From: Ulota crispa
Taxonomy: Eukaryota > Streptophyta > Bryopsida > Orthotrichales > Orthotrichaceae
Reading direction: 5' to 3'
Assembly: GCA_963920765.1 (NCBI GenBank)
Contig: OY987244.1
Location: forward strand, 27,880,358 to 27,944,357
DNA length: 64,000 nt
In this document: in pieces, positions 1 to 12,449 of the stretch
Numbering within the stretch: the stretch's first letter is position 1
Layout of the letters: every line of letters begins with the position of its first letter
Made by a program: the position numbers and the translations under genes
Notes under the pieces: generated by a model
The model's database searches: none
Told to the model about the DNA's origin: nothing
Seen by the model: only the letters and a program-made list of their open reading frames with translations

Positions 1-3000
1 TAGCAAGCTCTTTCCCTTCGAAAGTAAAGATTCTTGGTAATGATAATATGGAAATCTGTCAAGAATATTATAGATTTTCCATATGTGCAATATTAAGCGG
101 TTCAAAATTTTGGGGAAAATCAATCATTCTGAAGGCGTTTCTGCTCATAGAACCTATCATTCTTTTGCAAGAGAAAACCGACCTTTCTTTCTCATGGCAA
201 TTAAAAGTTTTTGCATATCAAGAGGTGCAGAAGAGTGCAAGCCCCAGTGTTTTTCAAACCAGCGCAGTCAAGCCTATTTTTGGGTTTTTTATGTGCGGAC
301 TCCATACATACCATAATTGGTTAAACAAGTCTTCTGTAGCCTTGAATTCCAAAAGGCACGAAGCTGTGAGCTTGTAAATCCAGATTTGAGCAGTTGATTA
401 AGCCTAACTAGTGGAAATTCTGCAACTCTTAAAACCAACTACCTGGATTTGTCTTCAAATCCTCGAACAGGAGAGCAAAATCACCAAGTTTGTGGGATAC
501 ACAAACATTTCTGTCCAATTCTGAGCCACAAGTTACCATCACAATGGCGATTTTTCCATGTAGAAGCCTAGTCTGGAATGCTGAGCACTATGAGTGCCTT
601 GACTACAATTTAGATACATCTACATAAAGTTAGAAATCAAAGAAAATATCTCAATTCCGTTCTGGATATCTCATTGAGCCACTGTGCAGTGCCGTCCAAC
701 AAGTTCTCAAGTTCTTTGAAACTCAGCTAGTCAACAGTTGTTGGTGAAGAATAGTAATGGAACACTTCAAAATCAACAAAATCCTACAAGGCCGTATGCT
801 AGCAATCTCAAGTCACATATTTGCAAATCATATTAATGGAAAAAACATTTGCAGGGCAATGGGACTTGTTAGTGTTGATAAAGTTGAAATAATGGCTAGC
901 TGAGTTTTAAAGAACTAGAGAATTTGTTAAAGGGCATTGTAGAGTAAAGTGAATGGTTGGAAGCTAATTGTTAACACATATGCCTGCTCTCCATGCACTA
1001 CCCAACCTCAATATCTCAATGAATATTACGCAGATTCCAACATATAGGAGCACTGGCTTGCTGCTCAAAGAGCCTCATATTCCTATTGTCAATGCAAAGT
1101 CTCCCCTTCTGTGAACAGATGGGACCCAAGCCCTAATTTCAGAATTGGTGGACAAGAATTTAGCCGCTGTTCGTATGTAATTTGGTTGAAGTGCAGATTG
1201 GAGGCAGTTCCAAGCTCTAATGTATTTTTGGACGTCCATGTCAGGAGCTGCAGTGAGTTGCTAACTGAAAGGAAATACTGTATCGGCATCTACGGAGTTC
1301 ATGTTGGAGGATTTGTGGAGCCTTCTTATACTGCACAAGAAGCAAATGAAGATAGCCAAAGAGGAGAGACATTCGTGAAATACTCAACAAAAGTTACAAG
1401 ACGAGAAGTGGTTGGCAAGTGGGAATGCTTCAAAAATATTGTATTGTGATGAGTTTTACCTCAGTCCCAAGATGGGAGTTTGGTTTGAGAATTGGATGAA
1501 TTTTTTTGTTGAGCTGGGATTTCTTCTTAAATTGACTCCAAAATAGTGCCACATACACACTAAATAGTTTTGATACACTTAGGTCTCAACTCTTCACCAA
1601 CTAGATTGCTTGATTCTTGAGTTTCCTACGTAATGATTCTTAGCGTCAGGTGGCCTTACCTATGAGTAAGACCATGGAATTGAGATATTTTTGTCATGTC
1701 AAAGGTAGAAGCAAATAAGCTTTATGTTACCCACTCACCAGAAGGAATACAAGATGGAATGTACGATATGCCAAATGGTTTCCACTTTTATGAATACGCT
1801 TTGGACTCATTAGGGGTAGTCACACCTTCTCAAAGCATGAAGCTTCTAAAAAGAATGAGAAGCTGTGGAGTGAAAATAGGAGTCAAAGAGAGCTTTTCCA
1901 TGGAGAAGGTTACTCCCCTTCTCTGGACATTGGAGAATAAGTTTACCTCAAAAATGGTGATCTGGTAAGAAAGCAAGTTGTATTCACACACTCAATTGAG
2001 GTAGTTAGCTACAAGGAGGGTAAAAACAAGAAGAGCAAGATGAAAAAGAGACATACATTGGTAAAAAATTCAAGTACAAAAACTTCTCCACATCCATTCC
2101 TTTCCTCTAAAGATGAAGAAAAAAGCTCCTCAATTTTCAAAAAATGTGACCTTTGCAAATCAAGGAGAGAGTCCCATGTCCCCATTCTTTAAAGATTGAG
2201 AACAAGGCGTAGAAGGTATGAATACCCCTATTAATGTGTACCAGAACACTCCAGGGTCACAGCCACTCCAGGACTGCATGAGATGGAGAAAAACAACTTC
2301 CATGAACCTAAAAAGCTTCATCAATGTCCAATCCGGAGGCATTCTCATAGCAAGTGAAGAACTGAAACTGGCATGGGAGTAATTCTCTCAAAGTGATGAT
2401 CCTGTAGCTGACTGAAGGAGTCTCATTGTCTCCAGAGCTAAGAGCATCTTGTGCAGCACATTTAAAGAACAGCCTGGAAACTAGGTTTGGAGGGGACGGG
2501 AGCAGCAAGTAGCGCAATTAGGCTTGGAGTTCCCCTGCAATCCGAAAGGTTTGAGGGCTTGCATGTGTGTTACAACAAAATGCAAGGCTACATAGTGACG
2601 TGGCAGCTTGGACAGTACTTGACAGGGATCGTGAAGGGGGTCTGGAAAAAGTTTGAATTTGATGTGAAAGTGACTAAACCTGAACAGCCTCGCTCCTGCA
2701 CATTGACTATACAATGTTGTTGAAGATTTGAATTGCAGAAGCCCTAACAGGTTGAATGCAAAGGGCTGTTTTTAACGTGCTCCAGGAGATGCTCTATAAG
2801 TTCGTGCACATGGAACCTCCTGAATCAATCACCCCGGATACTTAAACACCACTCAGGAATTTGAGGAAACCAGAGTCAAAGTTCGTGTACACTCCGAAGG
2901 GTGAGATACACAACAACCAGAGCTGAAAATTTCAGAGACTGCCAGCTTTGTATCAGCACTCAGAGTCCAAACCAGAGGCGATGCTCCACGATTGGGAGCA

Positions 3001-3591
3001 GGCGCCTCTTCCGTCGACATTGCTGTAGAACCCCACCAGTACAGTAGAGCAGCATATTAACAAGTGCCGATGCTCGACGGCATTGCTAATGTTGTTGCAG
3101 CACGTTACAATCAAGTTTCAACGTTAACACGTACCTGCCTAGTCTTTGCTTCGAGAACCATGTGAACGAAGGAAGGAAGTGCTGCTAGAAAGCGAAAAGA
3201 AAGCGCTGGCACTATATGACTGAGGGGAAGGAGCCTAAATTGACATACTTCCTCCTAGTCAAGGGGTACGTTGTGTACTCAAGCAGCACAAAGGGATTGA
3301 GATTGAGCTTGGATGAGACTAAGCAAGCCAAAGGTTTCACCATGTGGATTCGAAATGTTGCTAGCTTTTTCTCTTTGGCCCAAAAAAAGAGCTTTTTTTC
3401 TTTATGTATTTTACTTGCTTTGTATCCAATTAGTTTGTCATGGCCTTCTTTGTCCTCCATCAACTTTGATAAACGAGTAAATTGACGCAAGTGCACGAAT
3501 AGAGTACTTCGCCACAAATACCATAAGATCCGGTTTACGGGTCTTGGGGCCCTCAGGCTTTGATTCAATAATAAATCCCATATTATGTGAA
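1..3591. other. Unassigned, weakly gene-like region
   Basis: No recognised gene. The stretch has fewer AT runs than the repeats to its right and no TTAA element was found in it. Three + frames look somewhat protein-like: 1111-1449, 1696-1968 (contains YEYALDSLGVV) and 2466-2723 (contains GVWKKFEFDVKVTKPEQP; open from a TAA at 2463, no ATG needed if it is an exon). I could not join them with convincing splice sites or match a family. They may be remnants of a decayed gene or chance frames. 2700-3200 is richer in GC and has no long frame. Confidence 0.3.
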
Positions 3592-4003
3592 GGGGATTGA
3601 TATGTCTACCACACCCTTTCAAGTATTGTACCACACCCCGGGGTAAATTTTAGATTTCTACCATCAAATAGCTAAATTTGAGAATTTGGAATTCAAATTT
3701 GGACTTAGAGACCGTGATTTAGATTAGAACCATAAAAAAAGGGTTGTAATTGAACAACACCCAATGAAAAAGCTTTGCTCGGGGGAGAAGTATTACTTTT
3801 ACTTTTATTTATAAAAAAGATAAGATTTTTCATTGGGTGTTGTTCAATTAGAACATTTTTATGATTCTAGACTAAACCATGGTCTCTAAGTCCAAATCTA
3901 AATTCCAAATTCTCAAATTCAACTATTTGATGGTAGAAATCTAAAATTTACCCCAGGGGTGTGGTACAGTACTTGAAAGGGTGTGGTAGACATATCAATC
4001 CCC
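3592..4003. mobile_element. Mutator-type fold-back MITE, copy 1
   Basis: A 412-bp element, nearly palindromic over its whole length. It begins GGGGATTGATATG and ends CATATCAATCCCC. Flanks TTATGTGAA (3583-3591) and TTATGTAAA (4004-4012) match at 8 of 9 positions, as expected for a 9-bp Mutator-type target duplication. The centre holds an inner inverted pair around AACACCCAATGAAAAAGC. Related copies lie at 13900, 39969 and 59102. No coding capacity. Confidence 0.82.
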
Positions 4004-4080
4004 TTATGTAAATTGGGAAAATTGGGAAAAATGGAGGGACCATTTTTTACTCCACCTTAATCTTGCCTACAGGAAATGTA

Positions 4081-4388
4081 TAAGGTAGCAACACCCATAC
4101 AACCATCTATGTACCCATAACCATCACCTCTAAAATCTTGGAAACTCTATGGAAGTTAATAGATGTAATTACAAGGACGTATAACATGCAAACACGAAAC
4201 CTTAGTGTTGGTATTAGGTGCAATTGGAATCTTTAAAAATTAAGGACTTATTTTTGCAATATCCAAATAATACATTCAGAAGTGCAAACTCATCATTTTT
4301 CTCTTTAGGATCTTATAATTTGCTAGATGTTTATTAATAATCATCATGTTCAAAATCCTATTTGATGGTTATGGGTGTTGCTATCTTA
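4081..4388. mobile_element. GGTA-type MITE (TAAGGTAGCAACACCC ends)
   Basis: Inverted ends TAAGGTAGCAACACCCAT and ATGGGTGTTGCTATCTTA. Part of the interior (ATCCTA, the site near CATGTTCAAAATCC) matches the inverse of the elements at 54957, 55518 and 60325. The flanks are ATAA/TTAT rather than clean TTAA, so the copy looks old. Non-coding. Confidence 0.6.
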
Positions 4389-4574
4389 TAGCTATTAATA
4401 GCTTAAAGTTGTAATTATTTGAAATTCTTGGAGGCAATCACTGAGACTTCACTGTTGTACAAGAAAGTGCACGCTTGTTTGTTTGTAATATGCTAAATTT
4501 TACATGATGACAAAAGTAGTGAAAATCCCAAAATGTATGTTTTCCCAGTTTATCCAATTGGAACAGTTCCAATG

Positions 4575-4822
4575 TTGTTCCAAGACTTGACACTTTCCCA
4601 AAATAGATTTTGGGAGTACTTAATTTTGCTTTTGTGATAATATTTTGGTGATTTAAAGTGAATTTTTTGATAATTCCTTCAAAATATTCCATCATTGATA
4701 TAAGATCTTGAAAAAATCATCATAAAATTCACTCTAAATCACCTAAAAACTCTTTAAAAATGAGAAATCCAAAAGTCCCAAAATCAGGGCTTTTTTTCCG
4801 ATATAACGGATATTGCGTTTTT
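4575..4822 (-). repeat. 250-bp repeat, inverted copy of 5728-5980
   Basis: Reverse-complement similarity to 5728-5980 runs through the whole unit, for example ATTCACTCTAAATCACCTAA here against TTAGGTGATTTAGAGTGAAA there. The right end reads TTTTTTTCCGATATAACGG, a variant of the terminal motif of the dated copy at 7568-7822. The left edge is uncertain. Together with 5728-5980 it frames the element at 4889-5554. Confidence 0.45.
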
Positions 4823-4888
4823 TTTTTATTTATTTTTAGAATTGGTTAAGAATTGGTTAAGGTTTTGAGCTTGGATATCTTGCTCTTA

Positions 4889-5554
4889 GGGGCAATTCAT
4901 ACTACATCTCATGTTCTAGGTTCCACAAAAATCTTAAAATCCAGTTGGAATCTCATATTCACTAAAATGGGAGATTGAGCACCTCCCAAAATAATCAAAG
5001 GAGACATAAAACTTTTCAACTTCAAGTTAGTTTTGAAAGGTTTTATAGTAATTTAGGTCAAGTTGACCTAAATTGCAATAAAAACTTCTAATTTTAGGTA
5101 AAATCTGAAAGATTTTATGTCAATTCAGCTCAAATCGAGTTGAATTGACATAAAACCTTTTGTCGACTTTCTTTTACATTACCTCTCATTTCAATGGAAA
5201 ACTCCCATTTTACTGAATATGAGGTTTTGGTTGGGAGTCAATGTTGGGACTTGACAATTCATGTTGTGTCTCAAATCCCAAAGTCAAATCTAGTGACCTA
5301 GTTCACCACATTTTGTTTACATAGTAGCAGTTTTTGAAGGTTTTGGTGCCAAGAAGGTGGGACGTCACTCAAGCTTTGGGTCAACCACTTTGCTAAACCC
5401 AATTTTCAACTCAAATAACACTAACATTTTTGCTTAAAACATTCATGACTCTCTTTGATACTCCTTTTTGTCCTCAATAATCCAATGAAGTTAAGATCTC
5501 ACATTAACATGGGATTTGCAAAGATGGGATGTAGGACGTAGTGTGAGTTGCCCC
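4889..5554. mobile_element. 666-bp inverted-repeat element (GGGGCAATTCA ends)
   Basis: Ends GGGGCAATTCATACTAC and GTAGTGTGAGTTGCCCC are inverted repeats with two mismatches. TTA lies on the left and TTT on the right, so a Harbinger-type 3-bp duplication is possible but not clean. The interior has two small perfect hairpins, around TTTAGGTCAAGTTGACC and around 5110-5158. No coding frame. Confidence 0.6.
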
Positions 5555-5727
5555 TTTAAAATCTTACTTTGCCCTCCGTTGCCCTGCCCTCCACCACGAG
5601 GTCGCCCACTGCACCGTTGCCCTTGGTTGGATGGTTTTACTTCTTCATCTTTTCAAAGACAATGTGGTTCCCTGCCTCTTTCTTTGAGCTAAAGACCCTT
5701 CTTGCTATCCAAAAGACTTTACCTAGA

Positions 5728-5980
5728 AAGTGATATTTGTTAATTTGGGGAAAAAACTCTAATTTTGAGACTTCTGAATTTCTCAAATTTTAAGAGTTTT
5801 TAGGTGATTTAGAGTGAAATTTATGATGATTTCTTTCAGACATTACATCAATGCTGGAATATCTTGAAGAAACTATCAAAAAACTCTTTATAAATTACCA
5901 AAATATTTCACAGATGCAAAATTCAATATCCCAAAATAAATTTTGGAAAAGTGTTTTTCCCAAATTAAAAAAATATCGTG
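5728..5980 (+). repeat. 250-bp repeat with GTTAATTTGGGGAAAAA ends
   Basis: Inverted ends GATATTTGTTAATTTGGGG and CCCAAATTAAAAAAATATC. Length and end motif match 7568-7822, whose insertion is supported by an empty paralogous site. No target duplication was resolved here. Confidence 0.5.
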
Positions 5981-7330
5981 TTCTACGTGAATTTGACATC
6001 CGCCTCTTTGGGTTAATGTGAACAGGAGGTCTCAACTTTTGAAACGTGGTAAAATGCACGGATTGTCAAAATACCATACAATCATGAATTTAAATCCATA
6101 CAAATGATACAAGAGATTTTAACAAAAAATTTGCGAGTCAAAATTTGAAACCTCTTGAGGCGTGCCTGTGTATCAACATGTTAAAAACATCAATCCGTGC
6201 TTTCCTTATATTTTTCCTTGATTTTTGTCTAAAATATTTTCTTTGTTGATTTCCTTAATATTTGTCTACATGTTTTTTTTTTTTTTTTTTTTTTTTTTTG
6301 TGTCTTCCTTGATTTTGGTGTAGACATTTGTCTTTTCAACAAAACTTTGCATAAATATGTCGCCAAGATATTGTAGTCGGGCCCTGCCTTTAGTTGTCAC
6401 AATCTCACCGGTGCTGGTAGTTAACAGTCCATATCACATGGTTGGTGTAGTTCACAGTCCCGGACTCTAGTCCTTCATGTGGCTTGCAAATAACTTTCAA
6501 AGTTGAATGCATTCACAACTTTGCGACTTACTCAAAAATCCCAAAAACCACTCATGGACCTAGATTCTTAAAATAAATGTGATGTGTTTTACAAAATAAT
6601 AATCTCTTTATTACTTTTTAACAACAAAAATAACCCCATGAGTACCATATTTGGATAGTTGGGTTTGCTATTGCATTCAAAAATATTTACCTAAACCCTT
6701 TGAAACAAATCATTCAAATTTTCCATCTAAAATTGATTCCAAGTGAAAATTAATAGTTTTCACAATTTTTTTTCTTTCATTGCGGTAGTTTTTGAAGAAA
6801 TTTTGGCATAGTCTCGTTTAGGTTCATTTTTGAAGGTTTGTTTTTTGAACAAGTCAAAGTTAGTTTATAAGGAGAATCAAATGTAGTCTCTTGGAACTAC
6901 AGAATATCTACAAGTAGACAAGAGTTTTGGAGAATTGTATTGTTAAGACCTTAGAGAACTAACATATGTGCCTAGTAACAAATAGATGGGTGAAAGCATC
7001 AAGTTATTTTGTGAACCTGGAATGTTTTTACATTTGTTCATTGTTCAAAACTTGAATGCTTGGTTCATGAGGATGTAAGGTGGAGCACAACATAATTCCA
7101 AAAATGTGAAGATACAGTTTAAAGAGCAACCCAAAAAGATGACTGAAAGGTGGCTCTCAAATAAAAGTTTCACACTAGGATCCACGGATCATGATCCATT
7201 CAACTTGGACCCAAGATTGCTCTCACCAGCATTTATCAGTAAACTTTGAAACAAATACTAAATATTTCTAATGTAGATCAAAAAAGGTAATGATTTTCAT
7301 CTTAGATTAGTTTCCTTTAAGCTTATAGGA
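5981..7330. other. Intergenic, no gene seen
   Basis: AT-rich sequence without a coding frame or recognised element. It contains a run of about 27 T at 6273-6299. Confidence 0.5.
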
Positions 7331-8522
7331 TCAACCCCTGAAGGACGAAGGGGTTTTTTCAAGAAACATTGTCAAAAACTGCATTTTCTTGGGATGCTGA
7401 TCAAAAATGCAAATCAAAACATCTTTAGAAACTTCAACCGTACAAAACTATAGTAAAATACTTTTCCAAAGTGTCGCAAGAATTTCAGCCCATTTTGACC
7501 ACGTGGATTGTAAGATTCTAACATTTGAAATGAGAAAAACAACTTTTTTTCATTCTTGCAAGGTCAGAACGTGTTATTCGTTAAATTGGGAAAAACGTAG
7601 GTACCATTTTGTATTCCACCTAAAACCCAAAAAGTTACTTTAAACCAAATTCAAAGGTAATTCAATCTGAGCCACTAAGATTTTTTCCTTTGCAAATTCC
7701 TCCTCTCAGGTGAGGACACATGTACAAAAAAAATAACGCTGTGAGCTGGAATTTAGGTGATCACTTGGATTCTTGAAAGTCCCAAAATGTACTATTTTTC
7801 CCAATTTAACGAATAACGCGTTTCAGTAGACTTTGAGCCCTCTTAGAGTAAAATTTTTGCTCTACCTAAAAATGAGGTTTTTGACCATTCATAAGTATAT
7901 GATGTTAGGTTCACTCATGAAAAAGTTCAGAAGCAAACATAAAATCTAGCTTATTCTAAATCACCCTGCAATGCAACAAGGTTAAGTGAATTGGCAATAC
8001 ACTTGTCATATTTTCATGCTTTCTTGTGCAATGAGGAAGTCTTTTGTTTGAAATTTGAACGGTGAAAACTTAGAGGCAAACATTAAAAATTGTGAAAAAA
8101 ATTTCAAGAAATTTTAATTTGTGGATTGCAAGATAACAGGGCCCAAAGTTAGAAGAAAACTTTTTTTTTTGAAACCGACCAAACATAGTTAACACAATTT
8201 GACTCCTCTTAGATTGTGATTTGCAAACTCTTTTTTTTTTTCTTCTTTTTTAGAATTGTATACCACATTCTATTAGTTACACATGTGCCAAATTTCAAAA
8301 GTTGATGACAATTTTAGCATAAGATTTTCCTAGTGCCCAAATTCTTTTGCGTAGCATAACTTTTCATTTCCACATTTGATTGGAGTTTTTTTTGTTTTCA
8401 GACTAAGGCATTTTTTGTGTGCACCTTGTCTCCAAATTTCAGAATCATCCACCAAAAAATGATTTCATATAGGAACCTATCCAAACTTTTCACTGGTTGT
8501 TGAACGAACAATCTTCCTTTAA
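7331..8522 (+). mobile_element. TTAA element, family E, copy 1
   Basis: Starts TCAACCCCTGAAGGACG (first base pair of TTAA mutated) and ends at the TTAA shared with the next element (8519-8522). Direct similarity to 57798-58742 along the length, for example AGAAAAACAACTTTTTTTCA in both. It is longer than that copy because of the nested 255-bp insertion at 7568-7822. Without it the lengths agree (937 against 945 bp). No transposase frame. Confidence 0.7.
7568..7822. mobile_element. 255-bp MITE nested in family E
   Basis: Inverted ends AACGTGTTATTCGTTAAA and TTTAACGAATAACGCGTT, flanked by TCAG on both sides (7564-7567, 7823-7826). The paralogous element at 57798-58742 lacks it and reads straight through (CAAGGTCAGCAAACTTTGAG), so the insertion edges are well defined. 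Superfamily unknown. Confidence 0.78.
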
Positions 8523-9279
8523 CCCCTTAGTGCCCCAGAGCCATTATACTATTGCTGGGGATTTCAAATATCTATTTTAGGAACCGAATCTAAATTTTTG
8601 ATCTTGCTATACACTACAATTATGAAGATGTTCAAGTTGTCCATGCCAATGAAGTAATGGCAAGGAAAGTCAAATGTTGTACAAGTGTTCCAAGAGATTT
8701 GATTAGGTGACACACCATACGGGGCATGGTGGCAAGCAGCATTTTACAGGCTACAACTAGTCAATATCCCTTGCAAGCTTCCTTGTGTGTACTTCATGGT
8801 AGCGGGAAATTTGTTGGCAAGGGTTCAAGCATGTTCTAAACCCTTATTATAGCAACCGCCACCGACTATGCCGGTCATTGTTTTCCGTGCAATAGCAATT
8901 TGAAGCCCTAAAACTTGACATAAAAAGGAGCGCAATCTTCAATAATTTACAAGTGAGAGCATTCACATCTACTCTTGCTACCCACAAAATTTGAGATGAA
9001 TCAAGGGCTTATAAAGTTTTGTAAAAATCAATAAGTAGCAATTACCTACCAAAAATTGAGATTTTGCCATCAGGTGCTATTTGATCAAATGTTACAATCT
9101 CCCATCTCCCATAGTCAATTGTTCCCAAAACTTGCAAGCCCATTTCCAAGTAGGTGTTCCATTGTTTTCAATGGTCATTTTTTATGAATCATCCAATTGA
9201 CTCAGATCTAATGTATCAAAGTTGTAGGTCTCTAGAAACCCTCATTTTGGTGGAAAAACTTTGGGCGCTCAGGGATTAA
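8519..9279 (+). mobile_element. TTAA element, family C, copy 1
   Basis: Ends TTAACCCCTTAGTGCCCC and GGGCGCTCAGGGATTAA. The interior matches 10765-11533 directly and 56274-57037 in reverse, including TTGAAGCCCTAAAACTTGAC. On the minus strand all three copies can be read as a peptide like MDNLNAFIIVVYSKIKKLD, though none has a long intact frame. Confidence 0.75.
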
Positions 9280-9282
9280 GGG

Positions 9283-9830
9283 TTAAATACATCAAATTAT
9301 ACAACTTGGCATGTTATAGCTAAACCAACCCAAATAACGGTGCTTTCACTAGAAGATTAGAATATCCCATTTGTTAAATAGGGAAAAATTATATATTTTG
9401 GGACTTTTGAATACTGCATTTGTGAGAGTACATTGGTGGCTTTGAATGAATTTCAAAACCATACCTACAAGCAAATTAAAACTTCTTATTACTTTCACTT
9501 CATTTATTGAAAACAAATGATTCAAAGCTTTTAACATAGATATAAGTCTAAAAAATCAATTTTTAAAATCAATAATAATAATCATACAATTTTCAAAGAA
9601 GTTTTTTAAGCAGCCCAAGCTGCCCGGAGTGTTTTAAAAACTACATATCATGCAATAACTTTTGAACCATGTGGTCAAAAGTTATGAGAATTATTGGACC
9701 TTAAAGCTACTCCTTGGGCATATGTTGTATAAAATTTCCAAAAACAAAAAATAAAAACTCCATTTGTAGTGAGCTGCCAAAAATCCAATTTGTCCCCCAT
9801 GCATAGGAACAATGGGCTCTTAGGGGTTAA
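9283..9830 (-). mobile_element. TTAA element, family D, copy 1 (partial)
   Basis: Right end AATGGGCTCTTAGGGGTTAA. 9455-9830 matches 46809-47193 directly and 20829-21200 in reverse (CTACATATCATGCAATAACT and similar). The left part carries a piece resembling the GTTAAATAGGGAAAAA repeat. TTAA occurs at 9283-9286, 3 bp after the end of the neighbouring family C element. Confidence 0.6.
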
Positions 9831-10768
9831 CCCCTAAATGCCTAACGGTGTTTTTCTTGTTTTCAGAAGGTAGTTTTGAAGTTTTTGAATTGTCTTTGTA
9901 AGATCATTATTAAACATCAAATCAAAATTGTAACCATTGAATCTTGAACTTCAAGGTTTCTAGATGGCGCTACCCAAAAAAATCCAAAATGGCCGCGCAG
10001 ATTTTGAGACATTTATGATTGAATGATGATGAGTATGGAGTTTTTTTCTTTTTTTTTAGCTGCCCAAAACTTCTAATTCAAATTGGCAACTTTTGGATAC
10101 AAAATTGGGAGGCAACCACTTAGGATGCTTTAGTGTTTATTGTTTTTACTTCAAAACCAATGGCCACTCTTCCAAATCCATGACCACAATTTCACAAATA
10201 AGCTTGCAACGCAACTGTCAAAACACAACAGTCTAACACAAAGAAATTTTCAACTTCAATTATTGACCAAAAATCATTATGAATGAAAGAAAATTCAACA
10301 ATGAAAGGATCCTAATTTATATAACAAAGACATTCCAAGTGAAATTAGTCCAAAGCACTTTTAGATTTTGTTAAATGTCAAAATTTCAGTAAAAAGGCCC
10401 TTATTGCCCAAGAGAGTGCCTAAGGGAAATCTTCACCTTTTGCTCAACTTGATGCCTGTCTTTTCAATGTGGCAACTTCTCATAGGCTTTGTGACACTAT
10501 TCACAACACTATTCATGACACTATTCATAGCACTATTCATGACACTATTCACATCAGAAAATGTGTGCTTATAGTTAATCTTCCACCAAAAACAAATGGA
10601 ATAAGATATGGAGGAAGTTGAATTTGAATAGTGAAGCTAACTTCAATGCGCAACTTTTCCACATTAAAAAATCTCAAAACAATAAAATCTGCAACTTCAA
10701 CAGGGTTTCAAAGTTTCTTGAAATTTTTTGGACACCAGAATATGGTGCCTTGGGCATTTAGGGGTTAA
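9827..10768. mobile_element. TTAA element, family G, copy 1
   Basis: Ends TTAACCCCTAAATGCCTAA and TTGGGCATTTAGGGGTTAA. Both terminal TTAA sites are shared with the neighbours. The interior has five 12-bp tandem units (CACTATTCATGA type) at 10495-10554. No functional protein is evident. Confidence 0.7.
10495..10554. repeat. 12-bp tandem repeat, 5 units
   Basis: Five consecutive units of CACTATTCAYRA at 10495, 10507, 10519, 10531 and 10543. It produces a repetitive short frame that is not a gene. Confidence 0.9.
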
Positions 10769-11533
10769 CCCTTGAGTGCCCTAGCGCCTCATATATTGCC
10801 TCCCATGATTTCAAAAGTTTGTTTGAGACACTAGATCTAACTTTTTGATCTTGCTATAAACTACAATTATGAAGGCATTCAAATTATCCATATCAATGGA
10901 GTAATGGCAAGGAAAGCCAAATATTGTACAAGTGTTGCAATAGATTTGATTCGGTGAAACACCGTACATGGCAGCAATGGCGTGTTGGCAAGCAGTGTCG
11001 TACATGCTGCAACCAGTCAATATCCCTTATAAGCTTCCTTGTGTAAGCTTTGTGGTAGCAAAAAAGTTGCTAGCAAGGGTTCAAGCATGTTCTAGACCCT
11101 TATCATGGCAACCATCACCAACTGTGCCGAGTCATTGTTTTCCGTGCAATAGCAATTTGAAGCCCTAAAACTTGACATAAAAAGAAGTGCAATCTTTTGT
11201 AATTTACAAGTGCGTGCATTCACATCTAATCTTGCTGCTTACAAATTTAAGATGAATCACAGGCTTATATAATTTTATAAAAATCATCAAATAGTAACTA
11301 CCTACCAAAAATTGAGATTTTGTCATTTCATTTTGTTTGATAAAATGTATAATCTCCCATCTCCCACGGTCAATTGTTCCTAAAATTTGCAAGCCACTTT
11401 CTAAGCAGGTGTCCACTATTTTCAATGGTCACTTTTTGTGAATCATTTGATTGACTTAGATACAATGCAACAAAGTTCTCGATCTCCAAAAACCTTGATT
11501 TTGGTGAAATCAGCATGGGCGCTCAAGGATTAA
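10765..11533 (+). mobile_element. TTAA element, family C, copy 2
   Basis: Ends TTAACCCTTGAGTGCCC and GGGCGCTCAAGGATTAA, 769 bp, sharing a TTAA with each neighbour. The minus strand at 10811-11020 has a 69-codon frame with MDNLNAFIIVVYSKIKKLD, the best preserved version of the peptide also seen in copies 1 and 3. Confidence 0.75.
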
Positions 11534-12449
11534 CCTCTAAAGGACCAAGGAGCCCACTTTGGGCTTTATGAGAACTTGGGCAGGCTCCATTGATTTCATA
11601 ATTTGGAATTTCTTCATGAATTTTTTAGGATGGATTCTACTCATCATAATCTACATGTGAAGCTTTATTTCATGTCCTTCCAATAAGTAATGCAAAAGTT
11701 AGAAGGTATTTTCAAATTCCATGTCAAACCGGGCAACAAAAAATATATTCTATATTTTTATTTTTATTTTTTATAGGCTTGTATAGATTGATACCTACTC
11801 AAATAAAATTTGAATCACTCAATTCCAAATAATGAGGTAAGAGTTAAAAGGAGTTTTATTTTGCGGGCAGTGAAGGTAGGAAGAGGGTAGAAAAAACATA
11901 TATAGTTATTTTTTATTCTCAATTTTGAAAAATTTTAAATGAAAATGAAAATAAAAGTTACTAATTGTCTATTAGAGCATTCTCACCATTGGGATTAACA
12001 ATTTTCAAATTCTTCCAAAACTTATTATCATATTAGTTATATCTTTCATTCATCAATACCTTTCACTTTACAACTTTTGTAAAAATGAATCTAAATTTTT
12101 TTTGGTTCAGTTTTTTAATCTAGATTCTTTCAACCCATTTTCCAACATATTGCCAAATTGCACAAGAAATACAACATACATGATTTTCTCTAAAACCTTT
12201 GAAAAACAAACTTCACCTTTTGGAAGGACTAGAAAAGCCTACATTTTGAAGTTTAGGCACATTGATCTTGCAATGGTGGGGATATTTATTCTGAAATTTT
12301 GGGACAATGTACTTGTGCAAGTCAACTAAAAGACCCTTTGGTTGGATTTGTTAAAAAGTAAGTTTCAGTGAAAATTTTGACCTTGGTTTGGGGACTAGTA
12401 TTTTGAAGCAGTTTTGGACCTCTAAACACCAAAGAATTTTAGGGGTTAA
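11530..12449 (+). mobile_element. TTAA element, family B, copy 1
   Basis: Ends TTAACCTCTAAAGGACC and AATTTTAGGGGTTAA, 920 bp. An inverted copy lies at 49542-50472. Just inside the left end is the small hairpin AGCCCACTTTGGGCT. A short frame (12102-12329) is partly shared with the other copy (TRKAYILKFRHIDLA) but is not long enough to call a gene. Confidence 0.78.

Noticed and set aside
10495-10554. CRISPR-like array
   Set aside because: It is a simple 12-bp tandem repeat without spacers.
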